A DNA stretch of 64,000 nucleotides, taken from QHXM01 sp032160165. Lineage in GTDB: Bacteria > Acidobacteriota > Blastocatellia > Pyrinomonadales > Pyrinomonadaceae. The stretch covers positions 28,274 through 92,273 of the forward strand of contig JAVHWA010000127.1 in the NCBI GenBank assembly GCA_032160165.1, in the 5' to 3' direction. The notes beneath the pieces were generated by a model, which saw nothing but the letters and a program-made list of their open reading frames with translations, had not been told where the DNA came from and did no database searches. Of this stretch, positions 9,832 to 19,251 are shown in pieces (position 1 is the first letter of the stretch; every line of letters begins with the position of its first letter). Made by a program: the position numbers and the translations under genes.

Positions 9832-11613
9832 CTAAAACCTAAACGTCGTATCAAACTGCAAACGAGTTGTCGGACGATTGAGCGATCCCACCGGCGTTGT
9901 GGCGAAAGCTCCCAGTAATCCGTGCGGCCGCTGATTGATGATTCCTATGATCGAGAAAACAACGCGGGGATCGACCGTGTAGTTCAAGGTCACACGATGC
10001 ATGCGCGTGTCCGACGGCTGAGACATGTCGGACATGTTGAATGGAGTGAGGATCGCGTCCTTTTCGATGCTGGCAAACGTGTAGTCGAATTGCACGTCAC
10101 CGCGCTCTTTGTTCCTCCCCACCAGGCCCTCAATCCAAAAGCCGTTGTTCTCATCGTTCGGCAGGAAGACGGTAGCGCCTCCAGGTCCAGCCACTGAGAC
10201 GTCGTGGACCTGTGTGTTGGTGACGAAATTGAAAAGCAGTGTGACGGGGAACCGCGCACTCTTCGTCAGATCCAGCCGCCCGATCAAATCAACCAGGTTG
10301 TAGCCTGATGCAAGCCTGCCATCGCGATTGATAGCGTTGGTTGACGCTGGCGTAAGACCCAGATTGCCATTGCCTGCTACAAGCAGGTCGCGCGAAATAG
10401 AGACCTGCGTCGTTACGGTTTGTGCCGGTGTGGTGGCCGTCGCCGGGATTGTAATAGTCAAAGGCAGCTGAAGCTGGCTCCCGAATACCTGTATAGGCGA
10501 GATGAACTGAGTGCCTGAAAAATACAGGTCCGCTGCGGACAGGGTTAAGGCAACAGTTTTCGTAGGCTCGAACTTCGCGCGAAGCTGCGCGCCATAGAGC
10601 GCCAGATCGCGTCCGCTACGATGCGACTCCTCTATATTGACCGTGCCATTTGCATTGCGCACGAAGGCGGAAGTTCGCTCGAGCATGGGAAGCTCCCACG
10701 CGACAAACGTCAGGTTACTGTGGGTGGAATTCTTGAAGTTGCGTGAATAGGTTTGGCTGAACCCTTCAACCGGCAGGTCGTTATCAATCGTTAGTTCGGT
10801 GCGAGTCCACGGGACGTCGAACTTGCCTCCCTGTATGCGAAGCCCGGGCACGCGCTGTGGCGTCCATGCGATGAAAGCCTGATCAAGTCCGAAGGGTTTG
10901 CGATTATAGAAGTCAGTGAGCGTCTGGTTCGCCGAGATAGAATCGGCAAAGCTGCCGCTTGCCAATCGCAATCCCCAATCAAACTCTTTGCTTATTTGTC
11001 CTCGCATAGCTAGGCGCGCGCGAATTCGAAATCGCTGTCGCGTGCTTAGTTCATTGCCGAGAATTGCCGGGTTGGCGCCATTTGCCAGAGAGTTCAACTG
11101 CCCGTAGAACGATTCATAGCGAAGGCGGATATCACCGCTGAAGGTTATCGAGCCAAGTTGTTTGGCGAGCGCTTCACTAGTCTTCTTCGCCTGCTCTTCC
11201 ACCTTTGTGAGGCGCGCATCGCTGTCGTTCGCCTGCGCCTTGGCGGCCGCTTGCGCGGAGGCATTCCCACCGCCCACTGCCGCACCACTCAGCGGGATGT
11301 CTCCCGTCTTAATGAACCGTGCGGCGCCAGGCTCTGCAACCTGGTCCATCCGCTGGCGCAATTGTTCTATCACCTGTGATTGCTGGTCGATGATGGCCCG
11401 CATCCGTTTGAGCTCTTCCTGCTGCTCGCGCAAGGCGCGGCGCACATCGTCGGCATCGGCGCTGTTGCCACTGGTGGAAGCCACATTACCCTCTGTGGCG
11501 GAGGCGGTGGTGGGCCCTGGACTCGGCGTATTAGATTGGGCCCGCACCGAAAGAGATATGCCGATGGAGGCCGCGAGCATTAATAGTGTTCCAATGACTT
11601 TGTTTTTAGACAT
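9832..11613 (-). CDS. Coiled-coil outer-membrane porin (putative porin family)
   Basis: 593 residues. Signal peptide MSKNKVIGTLLMLAASIG cleaved near SVRAQ; a Ser/Thr-rich linker; a coiled coil at ~60-95 (LREQQEELKRMRAIIDQQSQ), as in trimeric porins that grip peptidoglycan or the neighbouring subunit; a second short coil near LTKVEEQAKKTSEALAK; then a long beta-barrel ending in FDTTFRF with a terminal Phe. Strands such as ITFSGDIRLRYESFYG and QISKEFDWGLRLASGSFADS match the putative-porin family. The ribosome-binding site GGAAGGA lies about 9 nt before the ATG. It is transcribed alone, divergent from the adenylate cyclase gene. Confidence 0.85.
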   Translation of the reverse strand: MSKNKVIGTLLMLAASIGISLSVRAQSNTPSPGPTTASATEGNVASTSGNSADADDVRRALREQQEELKRMRAIIDQQSQVIEQLRQRMDQVAEPGAARFIKTGDIPLSGAAVGGGNASAQAAAKAQANDSDARLTKVEEQAKKTSEALAKQLGSITFSGDIRLRYESFYGQLNSLANGANPAILGNELSTRQRFRIRARLAMRGQISKEFDWGLRLASGSFADSISANQTLTDFYNRKPFGLDQAFIAWTPQRVPGLRIQGGKFDVPWTRTELTIDNDLPVEGFSQTYSRNFKNSTHSNLTFVAWELPMLERTSAFVRNANGTVNIEESHRSGRDLALYGAQLRAKFEPTKTVALTLSAADLYFSGTQFISPIQVFGSQLQLPLTITIPATATTPAQTVTTQVSISRDLLVAGNGNLGLTPASTNAINRDGRLASGYNLVDLIGRLDLTKSARFPVTLLFNFVTNTQVHDVSVAGPGGATVFLPNDENNGFWIEGLVGRNKERGDVQFDYTFASIEKDAILTPFNMSDMSQPSDTRMHRVTLNYTVDPRVVFSIIGIINQRPHGLLGAFATTPVGSLNRPTTRLQFDTTFRF

Positions 11614-11977
11614 GGGCAGAGTCCTTCCGGAGAAGAGTTGGAGAGCAAATGTTGCGCGAGTATTCGAACTTCTTGTGAGCTATTACGGTCGTCCTCGAAT
11701 CATTCTCTGACGATAGTATGAACTCAATATTACGGTAGTGTTAATGAATCGTTGGAATATCGTGGGAAGCAGCCCATTCAGTTCCGGTGAGAGCTGTCGG
11801 ACCGCGACCCACGACCTTAGGGTCAGGCCGGTTCCCGCACCTTTCAAGGGATTCGGCTTTTCTAAATCTGCAGTTTGCCTGTAAAATCGATTGCTACTCC
11901 AGAAGGACCATCAGGATCGAATCGTCCCCAGATTCGAGGCCACTCAGAAATCCTACTTCGGGCGTCGCCTAATCGAT
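11614..11977. other. Divergent intergenic region
   Basis: This 364-nt gap separates the porin from the cyclase and must hold both promoters. The stretch 11700-11760 is AT-richer than its surroundings. No -10/-35 pair, operator or hairpin stands out clearly enough to assign. Confidence 0.4.
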
Positions 11978-13687
11978 ATGGCTTTGCTGAAAATTACAGA
12001 CGCGAGCGGCCGCCAATGGCAATACATGCTGACTCCGCCGACTCCATGCACCATTGGGCGCGCGCCGGACAATTGTATCGTACTCGATGATCCGCGCGCC
12101 TCGCGCCACCATGCTCACATCCGCTTCGACGATCCGCTTTTTACGATTGTCGACGGCGCGGTGATGAACGGGCAAGTCCGACGAAGCGCGAACAAGGTCT
12201 TCGTAAACGGCGAAGCCCGCTATGAGTACCAGCTGAAGGATGGAGACCGCGTAACCATCGGCGCCAGCACTCTACGCTTTGAGCAACAGAAGGAAGAGCG
12301 CACCACCGATGTGCGTTATGATGACAAGCCGCTCGGACATACACAACTCCTGATCTCTGCCAGCGACGTAATGACGACCGTATTGCGGGCGAGCAAGCCT
12401 CCGACGCCGACGATGCCGTCCGAACGCGATAAGGAAATGGAGGCACTCCAGCGCAAGGCTAACATCCTCGCCGAGCTCTACGAGATGAGTAAGACGCTCG
12501 GTTCGGTGTTCGACCTGCAGGCAATTTTTGCCAAGGCGACTGACATCATCTTTCGATCGACCCCCGCTGACCGCGTCGTCGCGCTGCTGGCCGAAGTGCG
12601 GACCGACGGAAACGATGAAGATGTGGAGCTGATCCCGATCGCTACTCGAGCGCGCGACGAGAAGCTCGACGCACACGCAAAGAAGCTTACGATCGGTCGC
12701 ACGATCACGCGAAAGGTAATGAAGGACCGAGTCGCGCTGCTGTCGCAGGATGCTGCCGCCGAGGCGATGTTCGCCGGCGTTGAATCGATCGTCTCGCAGG
12801 GTGTGCGTTCCACGATCTGCGCGCCGCTGGTGGCGGAGTCGGGCGTCCACGGCGCGTTATACGCGGACCGCCTCGATCCCTTTGCGGCTTTTAAGCCCGA
12901 CGACCTCGAGCTGATAACGGCGGTCGCGGCGCAGACAGCAGTGGCAGTGGAAAACGCGCGCGCTCATGAAAGGCTTGCGCGTGAAGAAGTCGCCCGCGCA
13001 AATTACGGGCGGTTTCTTCCTGAATACGTGGTCAAGCAGATGCTTGAAAATCCAGACTCGTTCAAGCTCGGTGGCGTAAACCAGACGATTACTGTCCTCT
13101 TCGCTGACATACGTGGCTTCACCCGCTTGTCGGAACATGCCAACCCGGAAAAGGTCGTTCACCTTCTCAATAAGTATTTCTCCGCCATGACCGACATCAT
13201 CTTCGCGCATGGTGGAACCCTGGATAAGTATCTTGGAGACGGTTTGATGGCACTCTTCGGCGCGCCCACTGCGACGCCCGAGGACGCGACCAACGCTTTG
13301 AACGCGGCCGTCGCCATGCAACGGCGCGTGATCGGCATAAACGAGGAGTTGCGGGCCGAAGGTTTTAACGAGATCGGCATCGGGATCGGCTTGCATACCG
13401 GCGAAGCCACGGTTGGATACATAGGATCTGAGCGGCGATCGGAATACACGGCGATCGGCGATACCGTCAACACGGCAGCGCGTCTTGAATCGAACTCTAA
13501 GAGCGGTCAGATCCTTATCAGCGACGCAACTGCCCGCGGTGCTATCAGTCGCTATCCTCTCAAACAGCGTGATCCAATCTTCGTCAAGAATCGCGCTCAG
13601 CCGGTGCCGCTGTTCGAAGTTGAGTGGGAATCGGGAAAGTCTCAGGGCGACTCGATGAACGTCTCGCTGAATAACGCAGGCGCGTGA
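11978..13687 (+). CDS. FHA-GAF adenylate/guanylate cyclase (class III)
   Basis: 569 residues from the ATG of MALLKITDASG; the frame is open further upstream but the FHA domain starts here. Order: FHA domain ~1-105 (TIGRAPDNCIVLDDPRASRHH), linker, GAF domain ~165-330 (TICAPLVAESGVHGALYADR), a short helix, and a class III cyclase catalytic domain ~375-550. Metal-binding aspartates are visible at D377 (VLFADIRGFTRLSE) and D421 (KYLGDGLMALFG), and the nucleotide-binding YTAIGDTVNTAARLE block is intact, so it should be active, making cAMP (or cGMP). The FHA domain binds phosphothreonine, which suggests control by a Ser/Thr kinase; one is encoded at 34.8-36.7 kb. Soluble, with no membrane segment. 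Confidence 0.9.
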   Translation: MALLKITDASGRQWQYMLTPPTPCTIGRAPDNCIVLDDPRASRHHAHIRFDDPLFTIVDGAVMNGQVRRSANKVFVNGEARYEYQLKDGDRVTIGASTLRFEQQKEERTTDVRYDDKPLGHTQLLISASDVMTTVLRASKPPTPTMPSERDKEMEALQRKANILAELYEMSKTLGSVFDLQAIFAKATDIIFRSTPADRVVALLAEVRTDGNDEDVELIPIATRARDEKLDAHAKKLTIGRTITRKVMKDRVALLSQDAAAEAMFAGVESIVSQGVRSTICAPLVAESGVHGALYADRLDPFAAFKPDDLELITAVAAQTAVAVENARAHERLAREEVARANYGRFLPEYVVKQMLENPDSFKLGGVNQTITVLFADIRGFTRLSEHANPEKVVHLLNKYFSAMTDIIFAHGGTLDKYLGDGLMALFGAPTATPEDATNALNAAVAMQRRVIGINEELRAEGFNEIGIGIGLHTGEATVGYIGSERRSEYTAIGDTVNTAARLESNSKSGQILISDATARGAISRYPLKQRDPIFVKNRAQPVPLFEVEWESGKSQGDSMNVSLNNAGA

Positions 13688-13720
13688 CGGCGACCGCGTG
13701 CCCGGTGCCGGCGAAGTACA

Positions 13721-13792
13721 GTTATGAGTTATGAATTTTGAGTTTTGAGTTTAAGCAACGAATTCAAAACTCAAAATTCATAGCTCATAACT
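13721..13792. repeat. Heptamer array pair forming a near-perfect hairpin (TTTTGAG type)
   Basis: Left arm 13721-13752 (GTTATGAGTTATGAATTTTG and following) pairs almost perfectly over ~32 bp with the right arm 13760-13792. It ends 8 nt before the mreB start codon and leaves no normal Shine-Dalgarno sequence. Confidence 0.85.
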
Positions 13793-13800
13793 CTTTTGGT

Positions 13801-14907
13801 ATGCCTTCATTCATGAGAAAAACACGCGCGTTGATGGGGCTCGACGCGCTGGCCAAACTCGTCTCCGATACCATGGCGATAGACATGGGATCGGCGGGGA
13901 CGATCATTGCAGTGCGCGGGCGAGGTGTGGTGGTTGACGAACCATCCGTCATCGCGGTCAATAAAATCACGGGCGGGGTTGTCGCAACCGGTCGAGAGGC
14001 GCGTCAAATGCAGGGACGCGAAGCACGCGACGTTACCGTAATCGCGCCCCTTATCGATGGAGTAGTGGCCGACTTTGAGCGAACGCAGGAGATGCTCGAT
14101 CGCTTTGTTAGAAAAGCGCGAAGCGGGATCTCGCACTTCAGCCGGCGCGCCGTCATGAGCGTTCTCGCGGGTGTGACGCAAGTCGAACAACGAGCGCTTC
14201 TCAGCGCAGCCGAGCATGCTCACATAGGGCACGTTTACATGGTTGAAGAGGGGCTGGCCGCAGCGATCGGCGCAGGAGTGAGCGTTACTGACGAGCGCGC
14301 TTCCGCGGTTGTCGATATCGGCGGCGGCACGACCAACGTGGCGGTCGTAGCCAACGGCACTATTGTCCATGCTCACGCTGCAAGAATCGGAAGCACTGAC
14401 ATCGACTCCGCGATAATGGACCGCCTCAGACGTTACCGGGGACTGTCGATAGGCGGTCCAACAGCCGAGCGCTTAAAAATGGAACTTGGTTCCGCGGTCG
14501 AGCCCGCGGGCATCACACCGAGCATTACGGTCAAGGGACGCGACGTGCAGACTGGGAGTCCGGGAGCCATCGAGGTGACCGCGGACGAAGTCTACGGCGT
14601 GACACACGAAGTGATGCGAAAGATCGCGATGGCAGTCCATGAAACGCTGGCCGATCTTCAGCCCGAAGTCGCAGCGGACATCCACGATCGTGGGATCATC
14701 CTGACGGGTGGAGGTTCGTTGCTGAGGGGACTCGATGAGTATCTGAAGACGGAAACCAACCTCGATGTTCGCGTCTCGGATGACCCGCGCTTCGCCACCG
14801 TCCGTGGCCTCTCACAACTCTTCGACGAGCCTTTGCTGCTCCGCCGCGTGACACGCAACGAGCCGACCCCCTTGATCGACCTCGAGGCCGGCGCGTTCGA
14901 AAGCTGA
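13801..14907 (+). CDS. mreB: MreB-like actin homologue, rod-shape protein
   Basis: 368 residues from the ATG of MPSFMRKT; the earlier TTG at 13738 falls inside the repeat and is rejected. Actin-fold signatures are present: phosphate-1 AIDMGSAGTIIAV (MreB usually has DLGTANTL), the connecting and phosphate-2 block VVDIGGGTTNVAVVANG, and the adenosine motif GIILTGGGSLLRGLDEYL. Length is slightly above the usual ~340. MreB polymers under the membrane guide side-wall synthesis in rods. No mreC, mreD, pbp2 or rodA follows, so this may be a second MreB paralogue; the substitutions in phosphate-1 support that reading. Confidence 0.85.
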   Translation: MPSFMRKTRALMGLDALAKLVSDTMAIDMGSAGTIIAVRGRGVVVDEPSVIAVNKITGGVVATGREARQMQGREARDVTVIAPLIDGVVADFERTQEMLDRFVRKARSGISHFSRRAVMSVLAGVTQVEQRALLSAAEHAHIGHVYMVEEGLAAAIGAGVSVTDERASAVVDIGGGTTNVAVVANGTIVHAHAARIGSTDIDSAIMDRLRRYRGLSIGGPTAERLKMELGSAVEPAGITPSITVKGRDVQTGSPGAIEVTADEVYGVTHEVMRKIAMAVHETLADLQPEVAADIHDRGIILTGGGSLLRGLDEYLKTETNLDVRVSDDPRFATVRGLSQLFDEPLLLRRVTRNEPTPLIDLEAGAFES

Positions 14908-14949
14908 ACCTCCGCGACGATTACGGTCGGATTCTCGTGCCTTGCAGTG

Positions 14950-15903
14950 ATGCCCTTCAAACTCCCGATCAGTACAGAGCCCGGCGACTACGATACCAAT
15001 TTCAATTCCAATGTTTGGCAGCGAGCCGCTGAAATTATTTGCAAACGGCATCGCTTGTCTTACTCTCACCTCAGGCGCTCACCGATCGGCGAAAACATCA
15101 TCTTCCTGGTTGACGACACTCTCATCATAAAGATCTACGCGCCGGTGCGAGACCAATACAGGCGAGAGAAGGCAGCGCTGGAGTTCGCCGCTACCGCCTC
15201 GCTCTCGATTGAGACGCCGCAGGTCCGTCACAGCGGCGAGCTTGAAGGTTGGAAATACCTTGTAATGACACAGCTGTCAGGTCTGCCAATGAAAGAGGTA
15301 TGGCCTGAGTTGGCATCGTCAGAACAGCTCGATATGGCTTCACAACTGGGAATGGTTATGAAGGAGCTGCACGCGCATGCTGCTCCAGCAGATGGAGCGT
15401 TGAATCGCGATTGGCATGGATTCGTCGAGCGGCAAGCGCGCGAATCAGTTGAACGACAGCGCGCATGCAATGCCAACCCTGAGTGGTTAGAGAGTCTGCC
15501 GGAGTTTCTCGCCGCCCGATTGGAAATGTTGCCCGCGGACTTCGAGCCAGTGCTTCTTCATGGCGACGTGCATTTCGGAAACCTGCTCGTCAGAAAAACA
15601 GAAGGGAAGTGGCGGATCACAGGTTTATTCGATTTCGCCGATTCCTTCTGCGGATTTCGTGAATATGATTTTGTTGCGCCTGGCGTTCTGATGGTGCAGG
15701 GGCGGCGCGAGCTTCAACGAGCGATGCTACGCGCGTACGGCTATGAAGAAGCGGACCTTGATCCTGGCTTACGCCGGAGACTGATGCTTCTCACCGTGCT
15801 TTACGAGTGCAGCGACTTGCGAAAGTACGCCTTAAGACTTGCGCCTGATGCGATCAACCTCACTCTCGAAGAGCTCGAATCGGCGATTTGGACGTTTGCG
15901 TAG
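14950..15903 (+). CDS. Aminoglycoside phosphotransferase-family (APH) kinase
   Basis: 317 residues (start ATG; a GTG one codon earlier is equally possible). APH/choline-kinase fold: N-lobe with NIIFLVDDTLIIKIYAP, hinge YLVMTQLSGLP, catalytic loop LLHGDVHFGNLLV (HGDxHxxN, Brenner motif) and metal-binding LFDFADSFCG, where the second Asp of the usual IDFxD is replaced by Ala-Asp. It transfers phosphate from ATP to a small hydroxylated compound; the substrate cannot be predicted, and resistance should not be inferred from family alone. Lies 42 nt after mreB. Confidence 0.82.
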   Translation: MPFKLPISTEPGDYDTNFNSNVWQRAAEIICKRHRLSYSHLRRSPIGENIIFLVDDTLIIKIYAPVRDQYRREKAALEFAATASLSIETPQVRHSGELEGWKYLVMTQLSGLPMKEVWPELASSEQLDMASQLGMVMKELHAHAAPADGALNRDWHGFVERQARESVERQRACNANPEWLESLPEFLAARLEMLPADFEPVLLHGDVHFGNLLVRKTEGKWRITGLFDFADSFCGFREYDFVAPGVLMVQGRRELQRAMLRAYGYEEADLDPGLRRRLMLLTVLYECSDLRKYALRLAPDAINLTLEELESAIWTFA

Positions 15904-15939
15904 GATCTTTGTGGAGTGCGGTGACCCGTCACCGCTTTT

Positions 15940-16032
15940 GAATTGCGGAATGCGGATTTCGGATTGCGAGTTGAAGAGCAAGAAGGTTCTGCTTCTTTGA
16001 ATCCACAATCCGAAATCCGCAATCCGCAATTT
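15940..16032. repeat. Heptamer array pair (GCGGATT/TCGGATT, inverted)
   Basis: Left arm ~15940-15970 with units GCGGAAT, GCGGATT, TCGGATT; right arm ~16004-16032 with the complement (AATCCGAAATCCGCAATCCG). The same unit recurs at 56563-56674. Confidence 0.8.
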
Positions 16033-16087
16033 ACTGGCTGTTGATGTTGATTCTTGCGAGCAACTCTACTCTCCCCGGAGCCACTCA

Positions 16088-17218
16088 GTGAACATCAGTA
16101 AGCTGATCCATAGACAAATCTCGGTGGCGCGAGTCTACGGCATTCCGGTGAGGATCGACTATCGCTGGTTTGTTGTGTTCGCCATCAGCGTGTGGCTTAT
16201 CTCCGTGAATCTTCAGGCTGGAATTAGAGGATTACCCCCGGTTGCGGCGATTACCGCGTGGGTCCTTGCCGTCATAACAACGATGGCACTGTTTCTTTCG
16301 GTCTTCGGTCACGAGTTGTCGCATGCCCTGGTCGGTCGGATGGAAGGTATCGAGATCATAGAGATCGTGCTGCATCCGTTCGGTGGGTTGGCTCGGTTGC
16401 GCAACGAACCTGAGACGCCGGGCGCGGAGTTTCGCATCGCGATCGCAGGACCGGCCGCAAGTTTTCTTTTCGCAGTGCTTGCGTTCGGCGCATATCAAAT
16501 CGCCTTCGTCGGGAATTATCAAACTTCCGCGGCGATCCTCTTCTTCATCGGCTCGGGCAACATGTTGCTGGCACTGTTCAATCTGTTTCCCGGTTACCCG
16601 CTTGATGGGGGCCGAATCCTGCGCGCGTTGATTTGGCGCAAGCGCGGCGATATCACCGAGGCGACACGGATAGCAGGTCTTTGTGGAATCCTCATCGCGG
16701 TAACATTGATGGTGGTGGGAATCTACATCGCCGTCTCGCCAAAATGGCATGCTACGCTGGCGGGGTTATGGTCAGTGATGGTCGGACTGTTTCTGTTCGA
16801 CGCCGCGGCAGGCATCGTCAGACATGCTCGCACAATGAAACAGGTGACGGTGGCGGAGACGATGGGCGCCCCTATTGCAATCGACCCCGAGATCCTGATC
16901 AGTCAATTCATCGATACGGTGTTGCCTCTGTATCGCCGCACGAGTTTTCCGGTTGCTAGGGGTAAACAACTGCACGGCATACTTGCGTTGGAAGATCTAA
17001 AGCAGTTGCCACGCGAACGCTGGCGCGCAACTCGCGCGCGCGATGTCATGCGTCCCATCGATTCGACGCTCTTCGTGGATTCGGCGACCACGATGGCTCG
17101 CGCAGAGGAGATCATGCAGAGCAACGGCGTAGGCTCGCTCGCGGTGGTTGATCAATCCGGCCAGTTGGTGGGATTTCTGCAGCGGGGACGCTTGAAGAAG
17201 GTAAAAGTAAAAAGGTAA
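16088..17218 (+). CDS. Site-2 protease family M50 metalloprotease with CBS pair
   Basis: 376 residues from a GTG with GGAG about 8 nt upstream. An integral membrane zinc protease with HELSH (H75-E76...H79) in one membrane helix and the third zinc ligand in NLFPGYPLDGGRILRA (N/DPLDGGR). About six hydrophobic segments. The C-terminal ~130 residues form two CBS motifs (RARDVMRPIDSTLFVDSATT; VGSLAVVDQSGQLVGFLQRG), which bind adenine nucleotides and could gate the protease. Relatives cut membrane-bound transcription factors or signal-peptide remnants. No obvious substrate gene is adjacent. Confidence 0.9.
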   Translation: MNISKLIHRQISVARVYGIPVRIDYRWFVVFAISVWLISVNLQAGIRGLPPVAAITAWVLAVITTMALFLSVFGHELSHALVGRMEGIEIIEIVLHPFGGLARLRNEPETPGAEFRIAIAGPAASFLFAVLAFGAYQIAFVGNYQTSAAILFFIGSGNMLLALFNLFPGYPLDGGRILRALIWRKRGDITEATRIAGLCGILIAVTLMVVGIYIAVSPKWHATLAGLWSVMVGLFLFDAAAGIVRHARTMKQVTVAETMGAPIAIDPEILISQFIDTVLPLYRRTSFPVARGKQLHGILALEDLKQLPRERWRATRARDVMRPIDSTLFVDSATTMARAEEIMQSNGVGSLAVVDQSGQLVGFLQRGRLKKVKVKR

Positions 17219-17274
17219 AAGGAGGAGTCGTCAGCGTGGCGCGCAACTTCCTCGTCGTTCGTTACGATTGTTGT

Positions 17275-17365
17275 TTTCGTCCGCCGCGCGGACGAAATGA
17301 AAATAGCCCACCGATTCATCGGTGGGGGACGATGCGGTTCAGGCGACACAGTCCGTGAAGCGGAC
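17275..17365. repeat. REP-like hairpin unit, left flank of RAYT
   Basis: It contains three hairpins in order: GTCCGC-CGC-GCGGAC extended to a 10-bp stem (17275-17297), CCCACCGAT-TC-ATCGGTGGG (17307-17326), and GTCCGTGAAGCGGAC (17351-17365). The ATGAAAATAGC sequence between the first two recurs inverted in the right flank. Confidence 0.85.
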
Positions 17366-17373
17366 GGCTGAAA

Positions 17374-17823
17374 TCAGAGTATGTAACGTGGATCGTATTC
17401 TATCCCGTGCCTCTGGACTAGCTCCAACAACTCTTCTCTAAAGGTCTTCTTTTGATGATGTTCCTTTTGATTCTCAATGTACGCGATTGTCTTAGGAACT
17501 TGTGATGCACTCACGCTGAACGCGCCGTAACCCTCCTGCCAGGCAAACCTCTGCAGTCTTGGAAAAGTATCGTGGACCCATTTCGAGGTACCGCCTTTGA
17601 TTAACTGCACAGCTTTGGCGAAGCTCATCCTTCCCGGAAGAGAGAGCAAGGCGTGCAGATGATCCACTGTGCCGCCGATCGCGAGCGCCTTCATTCGATT
17701 CTGTCGTGCTATTCCGCCGAGATAGGGCCACAGCCGGAGTTCCAATTCTGACTCGATGAATGGGTACCGACCCTTTGTGCTGAAAGTGCAGTGCATCAGG
17801 TTACTGACATATGCGTGAGACAT
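17374..17823 (-). CDS. REP-associated tyrosine transposase (RAYT, IS200-like Y1)
   Basis: 149 residues from the ATG of MSHAYVSN (AAGGGAGAG just upstream). A single-domain HUH/Y1 nuclease: the HUH motif is H55-L-H57 (GTVDHLHALLSLP) and the likely catalytic tyrosine is Y115 (IAYIENQKEHH), in the place seen in IS200/IS605 and RAYT proteins. GGTSKWVHDTFP is typical of the RAYT group. RAYTs are single-copy, vertically kept and act on flanking REP hairpins; here both flanks carry inverted REP-like units. Full length, no frameshift. Confidence 0.9.
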   Translation of the reverse strand: MSHAYVSNLMHCTFSTKGRYPFIESELELRLWPYLGGIARQNRMKALAIGGTVDHLHALLSLPGRMSFAKAVQLIKGGTSKWVHDTFPRLQRFAWQEGYGAFSVSASQVPKTIAYIENQKEHHQKKTFREELLELVQRHGIEYDPRYIL

Positions 17824-17931
17824 GAGACTCTCCCTTCCGTCCGCGGCGCGGAGCATTGCATATTGATAAAGGGTGGAGTGCGAAGGGCGGGACCTCTGGT
17901 TTAGGGGACCCCGATTCTACAATATTCAGTC

Positions 17932-18023
17932 GTCCGTTTCACGGACTCCCGCGTCTTCCTGCCTCATTACCCAGCCCCGAGGCCTCGGGGCTGGGCTATT
18001 TTCATCCCGTCCGCTGCGCGGAC
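17932..18023. repeat. REP-like hairpin unit, right flank of RAYT (inverted copy)
   Basis: It mirrors the left flank: GTCCGTTTCACGGAC (17932-17946), a perfect 26-nt palindrome centred at 17982/17983 (stem CCCAGCCCCGAGG), GCTATTTTCAT, then GTCCGCTGCGCGGAC (18009-18023). The rest of the gap up to 18200 shows nothing else I can name. Confidence 0.85.
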
Positions 18024-18215
18024 TCGACTTCCAAGAGTACATCCTGGGTACGCGATCTTTCAGTGCTCACCAGCACCGCGCGCCTGGCTCAACCACATGC
18101 CCTTGATCCCTATTAGCCAATTCTTTAACGGTGACCCATAACTTTTGCCTTCTCCTCCTTTTTCCCCCATAATCCATCCGGAGCCCCCGTTTCCTATCGG
18201 AAGGAGACTCTATAG

Positions 18216-19157
18216 ATGTGGGCAGTGCTCGCAGCACTTGTCGCCAATGGACTGATAACGATCTTCAAGTTTGCGGCCGCGGTCATCACCGGTTCTTCCG
18301 GCATGATGGCCGAGTCTTTGCACTCGCTGGCGGATACGACCAATCAGGTCTTCTTGTTGCTCGGCTTGCGCTTTTACAAGCGGCCGGCATCTACCAAGCA
18401 TCCCTTCGGGTTCGGCAAGGAACGGTTTTTCTGGTCGTTCATAGCGGCGATTTTCATCTTCGGTGTCGGCGCTACGTACGCCCTGTACGAAGGGTATTCC
18501 AAGCTAAGGCACCCGCATCCGCCTGAGCATCTCGCCTGGGCCTATTGGGTGCTCGGCATCTCCTTTGTGCTTGAATCGCTCTCAATCGCAATTGCGATCA
18601 GGCAGGAGATCAACGAGGCACGCCACGAAGGATTGACGTTTAGGGAATACCTGCGCGAGTCGAAAGATCCGACCGCCAAGACGGTGATCTTTGAAGATTC
18701 GGCCGCGTTGATCGGCATAGTTATCGCAGCCGTTGGAATTTACCTGACCGATCACCAGGTCTGGCCGGGAAGCGGAGCTTATTGGGACGGTTTGGCTTCG
18801 ATGGCCATCGGCGTCGTCCTCGCCATCGTCGCATTCGCACTGGCCCGAACTTCGCGCGGACTGCTTCTGGGTGAAGCGGCGACACCAAAGTCAGTGGCGG
18901 CCATCCGTAGCGCGATTGAAAAACATCCAAACGTAGATAAAGTGCTCGAGCTTTTGACTATGCACCTTGCGCCCAAGCAGATCCTGGTCAACGCGCACGT
19001 AGATCTTCGAGATGACCTGACGACGGATGAGATAGTGCGTACCGTGGGCGAGATTGAAGCGTCGATCAAGAGCGCCGAGCCCAAGGTCCATAATATCTTT
19101 TTAGAGGCTGCCAACGAGACTACGAGGTTGGAGCCCGTACCGATTCCCCAGCACTGA
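18216..19157 (+). CDS. Cation diffusion facilitator (CDF) efflux protein
   Basis: 313 residues with GGAAGGAGA before the ATG; an in-frame stop immediately upstream fixes the start. Five to six membrane segments. CDF landmarks: TGSSGMMAESLHSLADTTNQ with the His-x3-Asp site in TM2, the paired site in TM5 (FEDSAALIGIVIAAVGIYL), and a C-terminal cytoplasmic ferredoxin-like domain (VLELLTMHLAPKQILVNAHV). It exports divalent metals such as Zn, Mn or Fe in exchange for protons; the H/D, E/D site residues do not settle the ion. Monocistronic to judge from spacing. Confidence 0.9.
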   Translation: MWAVLAALVANGLITIFKFAAAVITGSSGMMAESLHSLADTTNQVFLLLGLRFYKRPASTKHPFGFGKERFFWSFIAAIFIFGVGATYALYEGYSKLRHPHPPEHLAWAYWVLGISFVLESLSIAIAIRQEINEARHEGLTFREYLRESKDPTAKTVIFEDSAALIGIVIAAVGIYLTDHQVWPGSGAYWDGLASMAIGVVLAIVAFALARTSRGLLLGEAATPKSVAAIRSAIEKHPNVDKVLELLTMHLAPKQILVNAHVDLRDDLTTDEIVRTVGEIEASIKSAEPKVHNIFLEAANETTRLEPVPIPQH

Positions 19158-19251
19158 CCGAAAGCGAGTGCGGCCTTTCGGATCATGGAACGCAGTTTGA
19201 AATACACTCCCGGCAACTACACGGTCCATATTCGCCAGTTCCAAATGCGCA

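Noticed and set aside
14950..15903. Aminoglycoside resistance gene
   Set aside because: The APH fold is shared by many metabolic kinases, and there is no resistance context or close motif match.
17856..18116. Small plus-strand frame beside the RAYT gene
   Set aside because: It runs through the REP-like hairpins and has no homology that I recognise.
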